NCBI RefSeq assembly: GCF_001951155.1 | Contig: NZ_CP016359.1 | Coordinates: forward strand, 2,070,001-2,134,000 | Length of the DNA stretch: 64,000 nucleotides | Direction: 5' to 3' | Source: Christiangramia flava JLT2011 | GTDB lineage: Bacteria > Bacteroidota > Bacteroidia > Flavobacteriales > Flavobacteriaceae | Shown: positions 1-8,061 of the stretch, one piece after another | Numbering within the stretch: position 1 is the stretch's first letter | How the letters are laid out: every line of letters starts with the position of its first letter | Program-made: the position numbers and the translations under genes | Notes under the pieces: model-generated | The model's input: the letters and a program-made list of their open reading frames with translations, nothing else | Told to the model about the DNA's origin: nothing | The model's database searches: none

Positions 1-1021
1 CCAAAATGACCGAAAGTGCCAGGCTAAAAACCGTATAAACCAAAAGGAAAATATAGTGGAACTGGATTCCGGTAAAATATAGCTGAGGTTTGGCTAAAAT
101 GATGTAAAGAATGACGCAGATCACCTCTACAAGCACGGTTAGAGCCAGCCCAAGCATCAGTCGATCTAATTGCTGGAACTTCTTTTTGGAATTAACAAAC
201 ACTCTTCCGAAGAACCAGAAAGAATAAAAAATACCGTTCGATGCCAGCATCCAGATAGGATAGCGGTATTCAGGAAACCAGTCAAGGCTTAAACCCATAG
301 ACATCGCCTGGGTCAATGCACAAAAAAATAGCCAGACGCTGAACCAGAAAAAGACTTTTTGCCTCAGATAAAGAAATAGCAGGAAATGGTAGAGGAAAAT
401 AATGAATGTAACCCCGAACATGAAAATATTAAAACTGCTGTGAAACTGGTTGAACTCATGGTAAAACCCCTGTTCCGGGCTCCTGGCGGAAAGGTTGAAG
501 TAGGCCGGGTAGCCAAAGATATTTCCCTGCACTTTCATCACGATATCAATGGGTGTATGCTGAGGAAGGCCCTCCAGGGAAACCCGGTTCAGAACCCAGT
601 TATTTTTAATATCACGGTTTTTCCTGGGATATTCCACTCCCGCTTTCCTGTGAAATAACAGTTTTCCATTCGCGTAAAAATAAACATCTACCTTGCCGTT
701 GCTTTTGGTCCAGGCTGGAGGGCCAATCATTTTATCCTCCAGGTGAAGCGTCCAACCCGTAAGTTCCTCTTTCGTCAGGATCCGGGTCTTTCCCCAGTAG
801 AGCGTCCCGATCTCCAGCATCCTGGGTAATTCATCACCCTTCAGCTGTTTTTCGAAATGCTTGTTCAAAATATCTTCCGGAGTGAATTCCTTATTTTCAT
901 CAGGAATTACCTGTAACTGTCCGTCGAGCTTATGAACCGGGTAGGAAGTATCGATCTCGTATGCCTGTTGGGCATAGGAAAAAGACATCTTCAGAAGCAG
1001 CAGAATCAGAATTGCTCGCAT
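1..1021 (-). CDS. 7TMR-DISM sensor protein, N-terminal part (runs off window)
   Basis: The frame opens with ATG at 1021 and stays open to base 1, so only the first 340 residues are visible. A signal peptide (MRAILILLLLKMSFSYAQ) is followed by a periplasmic region of about 170 residues that looks like the 7TMR-DISMED2 beta-sandwich, with conserved-looking segments such as GWTLHLED and YFYANGKLLFHRKAG. Consecutive hydrophobic helices start around residue 195 and fit the 7TMR-DISM bundle. Proteins of this family detect an extracytoplasmic ligand and usually continue into a histidine kinase, cyclase or LytTR-type output domain. That output domain lies outside the window, so the signalling type is unknown. 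Family call fairly sure; function inferred. Confidence 0.75.
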   Translation of the reverse strand, partial: MRAILILLLLKMSFSYAQQAYEIDTSYPVHKLDGQLQVIPDENKEFTPEDILNKHFEKQLKGDELPRMLEIGTLYWGKTRILTKEELTGWTLHLEDKMIGPPAWTKSNGKVDVYFYANGKLLFHRKAGVEYPRKNRDIKNNWVLNRVSLEGLPQHTPIDIVMKVQGNIFGYPAYFNLSARSPEQGFYHEFNQFHSSFNIFMFGVTFIIFLYHFLLFLYLRQKVFFWFSVWLFFCALTQAMSMGLSLDWFPEYRYPIWMLASNGIFYSFWFFGRVFVNSKKKFQQLDRLMLGLALTVLVEVICVILYIILAKPQLYFTGIQFHYIFLLVYTVFSLALSVIL

Positions 1022-1145
1022 AGCGGTTGGGAAAACACTACTGCAATTTATTGATTTTCAAATTATAAAGCTGCATTTGATAAAACCTCCAGGAATTGCA
1101 TACTGTTAAATTTTGACGTGGAAACCAAGCTAGTTTTTTGCGGAA

Positions 1146-1705
1146 TTACAGCTGCGACTCGAACCATTCGTTTTTCAGGATTCCGTAGAAAATGGAATCG
1201 CGCCTTCTGCCGTTGGCCAGCAGGGTATGGCTTCTGAGCACGCCTTCTTCTGTTAAACCGCTTTTTTGCAAGCCTTTTCGAGCTGCGAGATTCAATACAT
1301 CGGTTTTGCTTTCTACACGCTCCAGCTGCAATTCTTCGAAACAGTATCTCAAAAGTAACTTTTTGACGTGCTGATTCATGCCGGTTCCACGTGCCGATGC
1401 CGCGAGCCAGGTCCACCCAATCTCGATACGCTGATCTCTTTCAGAAAAATTCCCAAGACTGGTTGTCCAATGATCTTCTTATGTTCTTTGTCGATAATGC
1501 TGAAAGCCAGTCTTTCCTGATTGTTCATGGCCTCCACTGCGGTTTGGATCCAGCGAAATAACTGTTCTTTCACCGCCAGGTTGCTGGTAAAATAATCCCA
1601 GACCTTTTCGTCTTTGGTAAGTTCTTTCATCTCGTCAAAATCTTCCTGGCAGATGGGACGAAGCAGTACTTTTTCGGTTTCTAGGCTTTTCTGAAAGTCG
1701 ATCAT
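1146..1705 (-). pseudogene. GNAT (RimJ/RimL-type) N-acetyltransferase, frameshifted
   Basis: The N-terminal part (ATG at 1705, MIDFQKSLETEKVLLRPICQ) is a typical start for the RimL-like GNAT fold. It reads in frame to about 1468 (DKEHKKIIGQ). Homologous sequence then continues one frame over as TSLGNFSERDQRIEIGWTWL, through the acetyl-CoA-binding region, to a family-typical C-terminus (TEEGVLRSHTLLANGRRRDS, stop at 1146). Inserting a single base near 1466-1469 would restore one reading frame of about 186 residues. As written, the upstream frame runs into unrelated sequence ending at 1376. It is either a genuine recent pseudogene or a sequencing error; nothing else in the gene is decayed. Confidence 0.75.
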
Positions 1706-1870
1706 TTTTTAAAATTCTGCAGTACTGGTAAAAATAAGTATCCAGGTTTATTTTTCGGGAGTTCTTTCAGGTAATAGTTGCTTGAGGTGCGGAATGTGAC
1801 AAAGATTGCTTTCCGCAGAAAATCGTTGGAAGAGAGCAGGTGATTTTTCCGAAGCTGGAAAAAGTCCATA

Positions 1871-1893
1871 AAAAAAGCCGACTAAAAGTCGGC
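1871..1893 (-). terminator. Intrinsic terminator after tRNA-Leu
   Basis: On the minus strand, just downstream of the tRNA, GCCGACT-TTT-AGTCGGC forms a perfect 7-bp stem (1877-1893) followed by six T (1876-1871). Confidence 0.8.
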
Positions 1894-1902
1894 TTTTCTC
1901 TG

Positions 1903-1984
1903 TGCGGGTGAAAGGACTCGAACCTTCACACATTGCTGCACTAGATCCTAAGTCTAGCGTGTCTACCAATTCCACCACACCCGC
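1903..1984 (-). tRNA. tRNA-Leu (anticodon UAG)
   Basis: An 82-nt minus-strand cloverleaf. The acceptor GCGGGTG (1984-1978) pairs with CACCCGC (1910-1904). The anticodon stem CTAGA/TCTAG encloses the loop CTTAGGA, giving anticodon TAG. A long variable arm follows, as in class II tRNAs, and the T arm contains GGTTCGAGTCC. The discriminator is A and CCA is not encoded. A Rho-independent terminator follows directly. Confidence 0.95.
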
Positions 1985-2103
1985 GTGTTCTTTTCAATAA
2001 AATCACTTAGTTTCCCTAAGCGGATGCAAATATAAACATAAGTTTTAAATCACAAAGTATCTCGAGAAAATTATTTTAACTTTACGCTAAATTGATCCAA
2101 TTT

Positions 2104-3495
2104 ATGAGCACGATTAAAGAGTATCTCGATCAAAATAAAGATCGGTTCCTGGAGGAACTAAAAGAATTGTTGCGAATCCCGTCTATTAGCGCAGATCCTG
2201 AATATAAGCAAGATATGCTGAAAACTGCCGAGGTCGTGAAGTCCAGATTGCTGGATGCCGGCTGTGATACGGCAGAGGTTTGCGAGACACCGGGGCATCC
2301 TGTGGTGTATGCAGAAAAAATTTTAGACAAAGATCTTCCCACGGTCCTGGTTTATGGGCATTACGACGTTCAGCCGCCAGATCCGCTGGATCTGTGGGAT
2401 TCTCCGCCTTTCGAACCAGTCGTTAAAAAAACCGATATACATCCGGAAGGAGCGATCTTTGCCCGCGGCGCCTGTGATGACAAGGGACAGATGTACATGC
2501 ATGTGAAAGCGCTGGAATATATGACGCAAAACGGGGAACTGCCGTGCAATGTCAAATTTATGATCGAAGGTGAGGAAGAAGTGGGCAGCGAGCACCTGGA
2601 ATGGTTCATAAAAGAAAATAAAGATCGCCTGCAAAATGAGGTGATCCTGATCTCAGATACCGGTATGATCGCGAAAGATGTGCCTTCGATCACTACCGGT
2701 TTACGCGGACTTTCTTACGTGGAAGTGGAGGTTACCGGCGCCAATCGTGACCTGCATTCAGGTTTGTACGGCGGTGCAGTGGCGAATCCGCTGAATGTGC
2801 TGAGCCAGATGATCGCATCCCTTACCGATGAAAACAACCATATTACGATTCCCGGTTTTTATGACCAGGTGGAAGAACTTTCCGAAGAAGAACGCCAGAA
2901 AATGGCTGAAGCACCTTTTAGTTTAGAGGAATACCAAAAAAAGCTGGATATTAATAATGTACATGGCGAAAAAGGTTATTCCACGCTGGAGAGAGCGTCT
3001 ATAAGGCCTACTCTGGATGTGAACGGAATGTGGGGCGGCTATATTGGCGAAGGTGCTAAAACAGTACTACCGTCAAAAGCCTATGCGAAGATATCCATGA
3101 GGCTGGTGCCAGACCAGGACTGGAAAAAAATCACCGAATTATTCCAAAAACATTTTGAAAGCCTGGCTCCAGATAGCGTTCGGGTAAAAGTGAAGCCGCA
3201 TCATGGAGGCTATCCATACGTAACGCCTATTGACACGGTGGGTTACCAGGCTGCTAGCAAAGCTTATGAAAAGACCTTCGGAAAAACGCCAATTCCGCAG
3301 CGAAGTGGGGGAAGTATTCCCATCGTTTCTCTTTTTGAAAAGGAACTGGACAGCAAGATCATTTTGATGGGCTTTGGGCTGGATACCGACGCCATCCATT
3401 CACCGAATGAAAATTTTGGCGTGTGGAATTATCTTAAGGGTATTGAAACCATTCCGTGGTTCTATAAATATTTTACGGAAATGCATCAGCAATAA
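2104..3495 (+). CDS. M20 family dipeptidase / metallopeptidase
   Basis: A zinc dipeptidase-like enzyme of the M20 family, 463 residues, probably cytoplasmic since no signal peptide is seen. The metal and catalytic motifs are clear: YGHYDVQPPDPLDLWDSPPF near residue 85, RGACDDKG near 125, IEGEEEVGS near 160, and a C-terminal HSPNENF. The lid/dimerisation domain lies between about residues 200 and 360. I chose ATG 2104 (MSTIKEYL) rather than the upstream TTG at 2092, because family members start at about this point and a -7-like TAACTTTA lies shortly upstream. The gene is monocistronic and followed by a strong terminator. The substrate, a dipeptide or N-acyl amino acid, cannot be told from sequence. 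Confidence 0.88.
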   Translation: MSTIKEYLDQNKDRFLEELKELLRIPSISADPEYKQDMLKTAEVVKSRLLDAGCDTAEVCETPGHPVVYAEKILDKDLPTVLVYGHYDVQPPDPLDLWDSPPFEPVVKKTDIHPEGAIFARGACDDKGQMYMHVKALEYMTQNGELPCNVKFMIEGEEEVGSEHLEWFIKENKDRLQNEVILISDTGMIAKDVPSITTGLRGLSYVEVEVTGANRDLHSGLYGGAVANPLNVLSQMIASLTDENNHITIPGFYDQVEELSEEERQKMAEAPFSLEEYQKKLDINNVHGEKGYSTLERASIRPTLDVNGMWGGYIGEGAKTVLPSKAYAKISMRLVPDQDWKKITELFQKHFESLAPDSVRVKVKPHHGGYPYVTPIDTVGYQAASKAYEKTFGKTPIPQRSGGSIPIVSLFEKELDSKIILMGFGLDTDAIHSPNENFGVWNYLKGIETIPWFYKYFTEMHQQ

Positions 3496-3500
3496 ATGAG

Positions 3501-3527
3501 AAAGCGCGGAAATCCGCGCTTTTTTTA
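3501..3527 (+). terminator. Intrinsic terminator of the M20 peptidase gene
   Basis: AAAGCGCGGA-AA-TCCGCGCTTT is a perfect stem followed by a T run. It lies between the convergent M20 and PhnA genes, and the run of T overlaps the end of the PhnA gene. Confidence 0.85.
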
Positions 3528-4100
3528 TGATTTTTTGACAAATTTCGTCAGGATCACGATTTGTTGACCTTCTACTTTACCTTCTATTTGTTCGGGATTA
3601 TCATGAACCAGCGAGATTCTACGAACCGCCGTTCCCCTTTTTGCTGTAAGGCTGGAACCTTTCACATTCAGATCCTTAGTGAGGACAACGGTATCACCGG
3701 CTTCCAGGATGGCTCCATTGCTGTCTTTATGAATGATCTCAGCTTTATTGGATTTAGTTGAAATACCTGCCTGGGCCCAGTCTTTCACGTCTTCTTCCAG
3801 ATACATCATTTCCAGCAGATCATTTGGCCAGCCTTCGTGTTTCAACTGGTGCAACATCCTGTACGCGACCACCTGCACGGCAGGAACACTGCTCCACATA
3901 CTATCGTTCAAACATCTCCAGTGGTTCATCTCTACCTGTTCCGGCTGCTGGATCTGCTCGGAGCAGGTGGTACAAATAAGAATCTTATTTTCGGCATCTT
4001 CCGGGGAATCTGGAACTTCGAAAACCTGCAGGTGATCTGTCGCGCGGCATAATTCGCAGGTAGCATCGCTGCGCTCCTTTAAAATTTCTTCCGTGGTCAT
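3525..4100 (-). CDS. phnA: PhnA domain protein
   Basis: A 191-residue protein. The N-terminal zinc-ribbon-like part has CELC (about residue 16) and CTTC (about residue 43). The C-terminal part (about residues 125-191; DSNGAILEAGDTVVLTKDLN) is the SH3-like PhnA domain. PhnA/YjdM lies beside the phosphonate operon in E. coli but is not part of C-P lyase, and its activity is unsettled. No phosphonate genes are nearby here, so no phosphonate role should be assumed. It has its own TATCTTTG promoter element 18 bp upstream, hence it is transcribed separately from the MutS-like operon. Confidence 0.85.
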   Translation of the reverse strand: MTTEEILKERSDATCELCRATDHLQVFEVPDSPEDAENKILICTTCSEQIQQPEQVEMNHWRCLNDSMWSSVPAVQVVAYRMLHQLKHEGWPNDLLEMMYLEEDVKDWAQAGISTKSNKAEIIHKDSNGAILEAGDTVVLTKDLNVKGSSLTAKRGTAVRRISLVHDNPEQIEGKVEGQQIVILTKFVKKS

Positions 4101-4117
4101 ATTGTTGAATTTGAGCG

Positions 4118-4125
4118 CAAAGATA
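4118..4125 (-). promoter_or_regulatory. Bacteroidota -7 promoter element for phnA
   Basis: TATCTTTG on the minus strand is a perfect match to TAnnTTTG, ending 18 bp before the phnA ATG. Confidence 0.6.
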
Positions 4126-4157
4126 GCTGAAACTGCAGGCCGATACCTGAATTATTT

Positions 4158-5936
4158 TCAGTCTCTAACAATCTTCATCTTCCGCAGCAGGAACGACGCA
4201 TTCATATTCTGGCAAACTCCGGTTTTCAGCAGGTAGTCAAAATGCAATTCATCGTTCACGATCTCGGCATCGAAGTAGTAATTTTCTACCGCTCCCAGGT
4301 TTTCACTCAGTTCGCACAGGCTTAGGTCGTGGGTGGCGATAATGCCCGTAGAATTGGTTTCCACCAAACGCTCCACAAATTTTTGAGAACCAATAGCTTT
4401 ATCGGTGCTGTTCGTGCCTTTCAGGATCTCGTCCAGGATAATGAAATAGCGGTCTTTGGAAATGGTATCTACGATATACTTCAGGCGTTTTAATTCAGAA
4501 AAGAAATACGATTCGTCGTCACCCAGGGAATCACTGGTGCGCATACTGGTAATGAGTTTGATAGGCGAATACTTACAACTTTCGGCACACACGGGGAGGC
4601 CGGTGTTAGCCATCAGAATCTGCAAGGCAACCGTTCGTAAAAAGGTGCTTTTTCCGGCCATGTTCGCTCCGGTAATGATAAAGAAATTGCCGTTTTTGAT
4701 CTCAAAATCATTAGAAATCCTTTTTTCTGAGGCGATTAGAGGATGCCCAAGGTTTTTTGCTCTTATTACCGGTTCGTCTATGATCTTCGGAAATGCATAA
4801 TCTGCATGGTTAAAGGCAAAATTGCCAAGGCTGATGAGCGCATCGGTTTCCTCAACCGCTTCAAACCAGGCACCCATGGAATCCCTGTTTTCTTCGATCA
4901 GTTTCTCGATCGCGTAACTCTTCTGAAGGTCCCAAAGAAAAAATCCGTTGGCTGGAAACCCGAATAAAAAATTGTTACGCTGGTCCAGTGCATCAATGGC
5001 TTTTGAAAATTGCCGAACGATGTGCGAAGCTTTGCTTTTTTCGCTTCTGATGGAACGCTGGATCTTTTGCAGGTAAGCCGACTCAAAATTTTCGCTTTCA
5101 ATCAAACCCAGTAACCGGTGATATTGCTGAAAAATGTCTTCTACCTTAGCCAGATCTCCGGAGAGCGCCGTGACTTTTTTGATGCGGAAAGCAGTAATCC
5201 CGATGCCGATGAAAAGCCAGAGCAACAGTTGCATAAATCCAATATAATCCAGGTACCATGCAAGGATCACAGCCAGTGAAATAAGCGAAAATACCGGAAC
5301 CAGCCAGGTCGCGTATTTTGGGATGAAGCTTTGGTATTCCCTGATCCAGTGAGTGATGGTGGTAGATTTTGTTTCGGTTTTAACCAGTCTTGCAGTAGCC
5401 AGGAATTCCTGTCGCCAGTCGGTTTTCTGGCTGAGTTCTTTGATGCATTCCTGTTTTTCGGGTATGGAAGCAGTATCATTGGAAAGCAGTTTGTACGCCA
5501 GTTTTTCCCGGCCTTCTTTCAGTGAAGTTCGATTCAAATACTGAAAAAATGATTTTTTTCCGAAGAGGTCAATATCCCGACTAAAAGGATGCATTGCCGG
5601 TTCCAGTTTCTTTCCGTCTGGCAGCTTGCTGAAATCACCGGTTTCGAGAATGTGTATTTCCGTTTGATTCAGTTGTATCAATTCCAGGAATTTGTCACGT
5701 TCTCTTTTCAGGTCGGTATGCCTGGAGAGGAGAAACAGGAAAATGGCCGTTAATACCACCAAAATAGGCAACATCAGCTGGAAATTCCCCCAAAGAACAT
5801 ACACGGTGCCGCAGGCAGCCAGGAAAATTGCCAGTCGCATCAGGCTGCTGGCACCTAAACGGGATTTGAGCCTGGAGGCGGTTTGCTGATGTTTTTGAAG
5901 ACGATCTTTGTAAAACGCTAAAGCCGAGTCATTCAT
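4158..5936 (-). CDS. Membrane-anchored MutS-like ATPase
   Basis: 592 residues with the C-terminal MutS ABC-type ATPase domain: Walker A GANMAGKST at 423-431, Walker B IILDEILKGTNSTD at about 499-512, and a downstream IATHD. It lacks the mismatch-binding domain I of true MutS. It carries two hydrophobic pairs (about residues 34-71 and 210-250) that should form four transmembrane helices, so it is membrane-bound with the ATPase in the cytoplasm. Flavobacterial genomes often label it a DNA mismatch repair protein, but a role in mismatch repair is doubtful. It is last in a five-gene operon and its ATG overlaps the yjbR stop by 4 bp. Confidence 0.85.
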   Translation of the reverse strand: MNDSALAFYKDRLQKHQQTASRLKSRLGASSLMRLAIFLAACGTVYVLWGNFQLMLPILVVLTAIFLFLLSRHTDLKRERDKFLELIQLNQTEIHILETGDFSKLPDGKKLEPAMHPFSRDIDLFGKKSFFQYLNRTSLKEGREKLAYKLLSNDTASIPEKQECIKELSQKTDWRQEFLATARLVKTETKSTTITHWIREYQSFIPKYATWLVPVFSLISLAVILAWYLDYIGFMQLLLWLFIGIGITAFRIKKVTALSGDLAKVEDIFQQYHRLLGLIESENFESAYLQKIQRSIRSEKSKASHIVRQFSKAIDALDQRNNFLFGFPANGFFLWDLQKSYAIEKLIEENRDSMGAWFEAVEETDALISLGNFAFNHADYAFPKIIDEPVIRAKNLGHPLIASEKRISNDFEIKNGNFFIITGANMAGKSTFLRTVALQILMANTGLPVCAESCKYSPIKLITSMRTSDSLGDDESYFFSELKRLKYIVDTISKDRYFIILDEILKGTNSTDKAIGSQKFVERLVETNSTGIIATHDLSLCELSENLGAVENYYFDAEIVNDELHFDYLLKTGVCQNMNASFLLRKMKIVRD

Positions 5937-6292
5937 AGGTTTACCAGTTCCTTTTTCAATTTTCCGGTAAGGCTGCTTACTACGAGTTCGTAAGAGTGAT
6001 CTACCAGTTCCAGTATCAGTTTGGGGTCCAGGCGGTGATCCATCACCAGGGTATTCCAGTGCTGTTTGTTCATGTGGTAGCCGGGAATGATCTGGCCATC
6101 ATATTCCTCACGGAGCTGAATGGCGCGATCGGGCTCACATTTTAAATTCGCCCTAAGAGGCACTTCATCGAGTGCGACCAGGGCGAACATTTTTCCCATG
6201 ACCTTAAAAACGAGGGTATCCGGTCCAAAGGGAAGGCCCTCGGTTACCCCTTTTTTAGCGAGGCAATAATCTCTGAAACTATCGATAGTCAT
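5933..6292 (-). CDS. MmcQ/YjbR family protein
   Basis: 119 residues of the MmcQ/YjbR fold (CyaY-like alpha/beta). Recognisable segments are the N-terminal LAKKGVTEGLPFGPDTLVFK, KMFALVAL and the C-terminal GYHMNKQHWNTLVMD. The family is described as putative DNA-binding, with no settled function. I use ATG 6292 (MTIDSFRDYC). The longer frame from 6361 would overlap the preceding gene by 68 bp, whereas 6292 lies 1 bp after its stop. The 4-bp ATGA overlap with the MutS-like gene implies translational coupling. Confidence 0.85.
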   Translation of the reverse strand: MTIDSFRDYCLAKKGVTEGLPFGPDTLVFKVMGKMFALVALDEVPLRANLKCEPDRAIQLREEYDGQIIPGYHMNKQHWNTLVMDHRLDPKLILELVDHSYELVVSSLTGKLKKELVNL

Positions 6293-6293
6293 T

Positions 6294-6908
6294 TTAAGAA
6301 TTTTCGATTTTGCGTGGCTCTTCAGCGGTGGTAAGCGCCGTATAATCCAGTTTCCAGCCAATGGTTTCCACGATTTTTTCCATAAGGACGATCGTGTCCA
6401 GAGCTTCTTTTTTCGCCTGGTCCATGAGTCCGCTTTGAGGGATCTTGTCTATAATATGTTTTTTCGCATCACGGTTGATATCGGTAAGATCAGAAGTAGT
6501 GAAGGGATTGGCCCAGCCTTCACGCTTGTCATAATATTTGAAATCGGTTTCCACGGTGAGCAGTTCCGGTTGCGGGAAATTGGTCAAAATGATCTTTTTA
6601 TGTTCATTATCGCTGTTCATCCTGATCTTGCTCAGGTCAAAACCCACGTGGGCCTTAGCGTTTACGAGAACGATGGCTTTTTTCTTTCCGAGGATCAAAT
6701 TCAGGTATTTATCTTTCATATTTTCGTAATGGTAGATTTCTGAAAAATCACCCTCCACGGTAATGAACTTGCAAACACTTTTGATTTTATCCATCAAAAC
6801 AGCCGATTGTTCACTGGCTTTCATCCTGGAGCGATCTTTATTGAACGCCCTGAAAATGAAATAGGCGACCACAGCTCCAACGGCAAGACCAATAAAAAGT
6901 AAATCCAT
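6294..6908 (-). CDS. DUF4230 domain protein
   Basis: 204 residues. One N-terminal membrane helix (about residues 3-20) is followed by a DUF4230-like domain exposed outside the cytoplasm or anchored in the membrane, with the characteristic FITVEGDFSEIYHYENM (about residues 48-64) and KAHVGFDLSKI (about 85-95). The family has no established biochemical role. It sits in the middle of the tight 8009-to-4158 operon with only 1 bp on each side, so it is probably co-expressed with the membrane MutS-like protein. Confidence 0.8.
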   Translation of the reverse strand: MDLLFIGLAVGAVVAYFIFRAFNKDRSRMKASEQSAVLMDKIKSVCKFITVEGDFSEIYHYENMKDKYLNLILGKKKAIVLVNAKAHVGFDLSKIRMNSDNEHKKIILTNFPQPELLTVETDFKYYDKREGWANPFTTSDLTDINRDAKKHIIDKIPQSGLMDQAKKEALDTIVLMEKIVETIGWKLDYTALTTAEEPRKIENS

Positions 6909-6909
6909 A

Positions 6910-7260
6910 TTAATTATCTAAATTCCCTAAATGGGTATTTTTAAAACCTGATTCATATTTGAGGCCATAACCCAGCATCCGGTCAAAACTCGCATGAGTG
7001 AACAGGATGATCCCGGCTATTTCCAAAGCGGCAGACATCAAAGCCAGTCCGCAAACAAAAATTACGATCGCCAGGCCTTTATGATGAAACGCATTATAGG
7101 TCCAGGCGCCCACTTTACTGTTCCAAAGATATCCCAGCATTCCAATATCGGGAAGAAAAAATAATCCCGCAAACCACCACCAGCTATAGTCGAGCCTGGA
7201 AAATGCAAAAATCCCCAGTAGGAACATGGCCGTTTCTTCCAGTTTTGAGAGGCTTTTCAT
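6910..7260 (-). CDS. DUF4260 family membrane protein
   Basis: A small integral membrane protein of 116 residues with about four hydrophobic helices. Family-typical segments include FFLPDIGMLGYL (about residues 35-46), AFHHKGLA and the C-terminal FDRMLGYGLKYESGFKNTHL. Function unknown. Its ATG overlaps the stop of the upstream cyclase-family gene by 4 bp (7257-7260), so translation is likely coupled. Confidence 0.8.
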   Translation of the reverse strand: MKSLSKLEETAMFLLGIFAFSRLDYSWWWFAGLFFLPDIGMLGYLWNSKVGAWTYNAFHHKGLAIVIFVCGLALMSAALEIAGIILFTHASFDRMLGYGLKYESGFKNTHLGNLDN

Positions 7261-8009
7261 AGGTTTAGGATTTTATACAAAACCGGTTTGCAGGGAGCTG
7301 CGTCGTTTAAAAATGAGGCCGGCTGAAGGTTTAAAAAGTACTCCCCATCTTCGATCTTATTGGGAACATAGATCAGTTCAGTGATCGTGGCATCATAACG
7401 GGTCTGCTTCGGAAAGTTCCAAAAAGCCTTATGAGCCAGCAATTTTCCGTCGTCTTTTTCTTTATCTACTGAAGGTTGATCAATGAGCAAATGCCTGATG
7501 CCTTTTTCCCTGATCAGGACACTGGCAGCCTCCTCGAGATAGGGCCAATTGGAATGCGAATACTGCCTGCTGATTTTCCCAATGTAATTCGGAAGCGTTC
7601 TAATAACTAAGGCTTCACCTTCAAAACCTGAAAGTTTCTTTTCCAGCATGGCTTTGGTAATGACCTGGTCAGCTCCTTTTTTTTCAGGTTCTACGGAAAT
7701 TAGCCGGCTTCGGAAAAAATAGGTTTTCAGATGCTTTTCGAGGCTTTCAAATTCCCGGCTGATGTGTCCCACACACTCGGTATGCGTGCTATGCGCATGC
7801 GGATTGAACCAGATATTGTTAAAATTCACCGAAGCACCTTCACTAACCTTCCCAATAAAATTGCCGTCACGTACCGGGCTGATCTCGGGATGTTTTAAAT
7901 ACCAGGCCACCGGGTTTTTATCGTCCCCGCGTAAACTGATTGAAATATCCAGGGGTTTGGAAAAATCGATCTCAAGTTCTGCAGACTGGTATTGAATTTT
8001 TGCAAGCAT
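7257..8009 (-). CDS. Cyclase-family hydrolase (kynurenine formamidase-like)
   Basis: 250 residues with the swivelling alpha/beta fold of the cyclase/KynB family. The metal-binding signature is seen as NPHAHSTHTECVGH around residues 69-82, corresponding to the family HxGTHxD motif with substitutions. A later IDQPSVDKEKDDGKLLAHKA matches the second conserved block. Members hydrolyse amides or esters such as N-formylkynurenine, but no tryptophan catabolism genes are nearby and the substrate is open. It is the first gene of the five-gene operon, with a TACATTTG element 17 bp upstream of its ATG. Confidence 0.8.
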   Translation of the reverse strand: MLAKIQYQSAELEIDFSKPLDISISLRGDDKNPVAWYLKHPEISPVRDGNFIGKVSEGASVNFNNIWFNPHAHSTHTECVGHISREFESLEKHLKTYFFRSRLISVEPEKKGADQVITKAMLEKKLSGFEGEALVIRTLPNYIGKISRQYSHSNWPYLEEAASVLIREKGIRHLLIDQPSVDKEKDDGKLLAHKAFWNFPKQTRYDATITELIYVPNKIEDGEYFLNLQPASFLNDAAPCKPVLYKILNL

Positions 8010-8026
8010 AATGGTTGGAACTCTAA

Positions 8027-8034
8027 CAAATGTA
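8027..8034 (-). promoter_or_regulatory. -7 promoter element of the cyclase-to-MutS-like operon
   Basis: TACATTTG on the minus strand is a perfect TAnnTTTG, 17 bp before the first ATG of the operon. Confidence 0.6.
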
Positions 8035-8061
8035 GAGAGAAAATTTCAGTAAGAATGGGGC

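Noticed and set aside
386..658. Plus-strand ORF of 90 residues
   Set aside because: It lies wholly inside the minus-strand 7TMR-DISM gene, which has a signal peptide and membrane helices; the plus frame shows no family features.
1063..1416. 117-residue minus-strand ORF
   Set aside because: Third frame over the C-terminal half of the broken GNAT gene; no resemblance to any family, whereas the other two frames together make the GNAT.
1748..1978. 76-residue ORF antisense or overlapping tRNA-Leu (MVELVDTLDLGSSAAMCEG)
   Set aside because: It translates the tRNA itself and its terminator; a well-known spurious ORF over tRNA-Leu.
3525..4100. Phosphonate metabolism locus suggested by PhnA
   Set aside because: No C-P lyase or phosphonatase genes nearby; PhnA itself is not diagnostic of phosphonate use.
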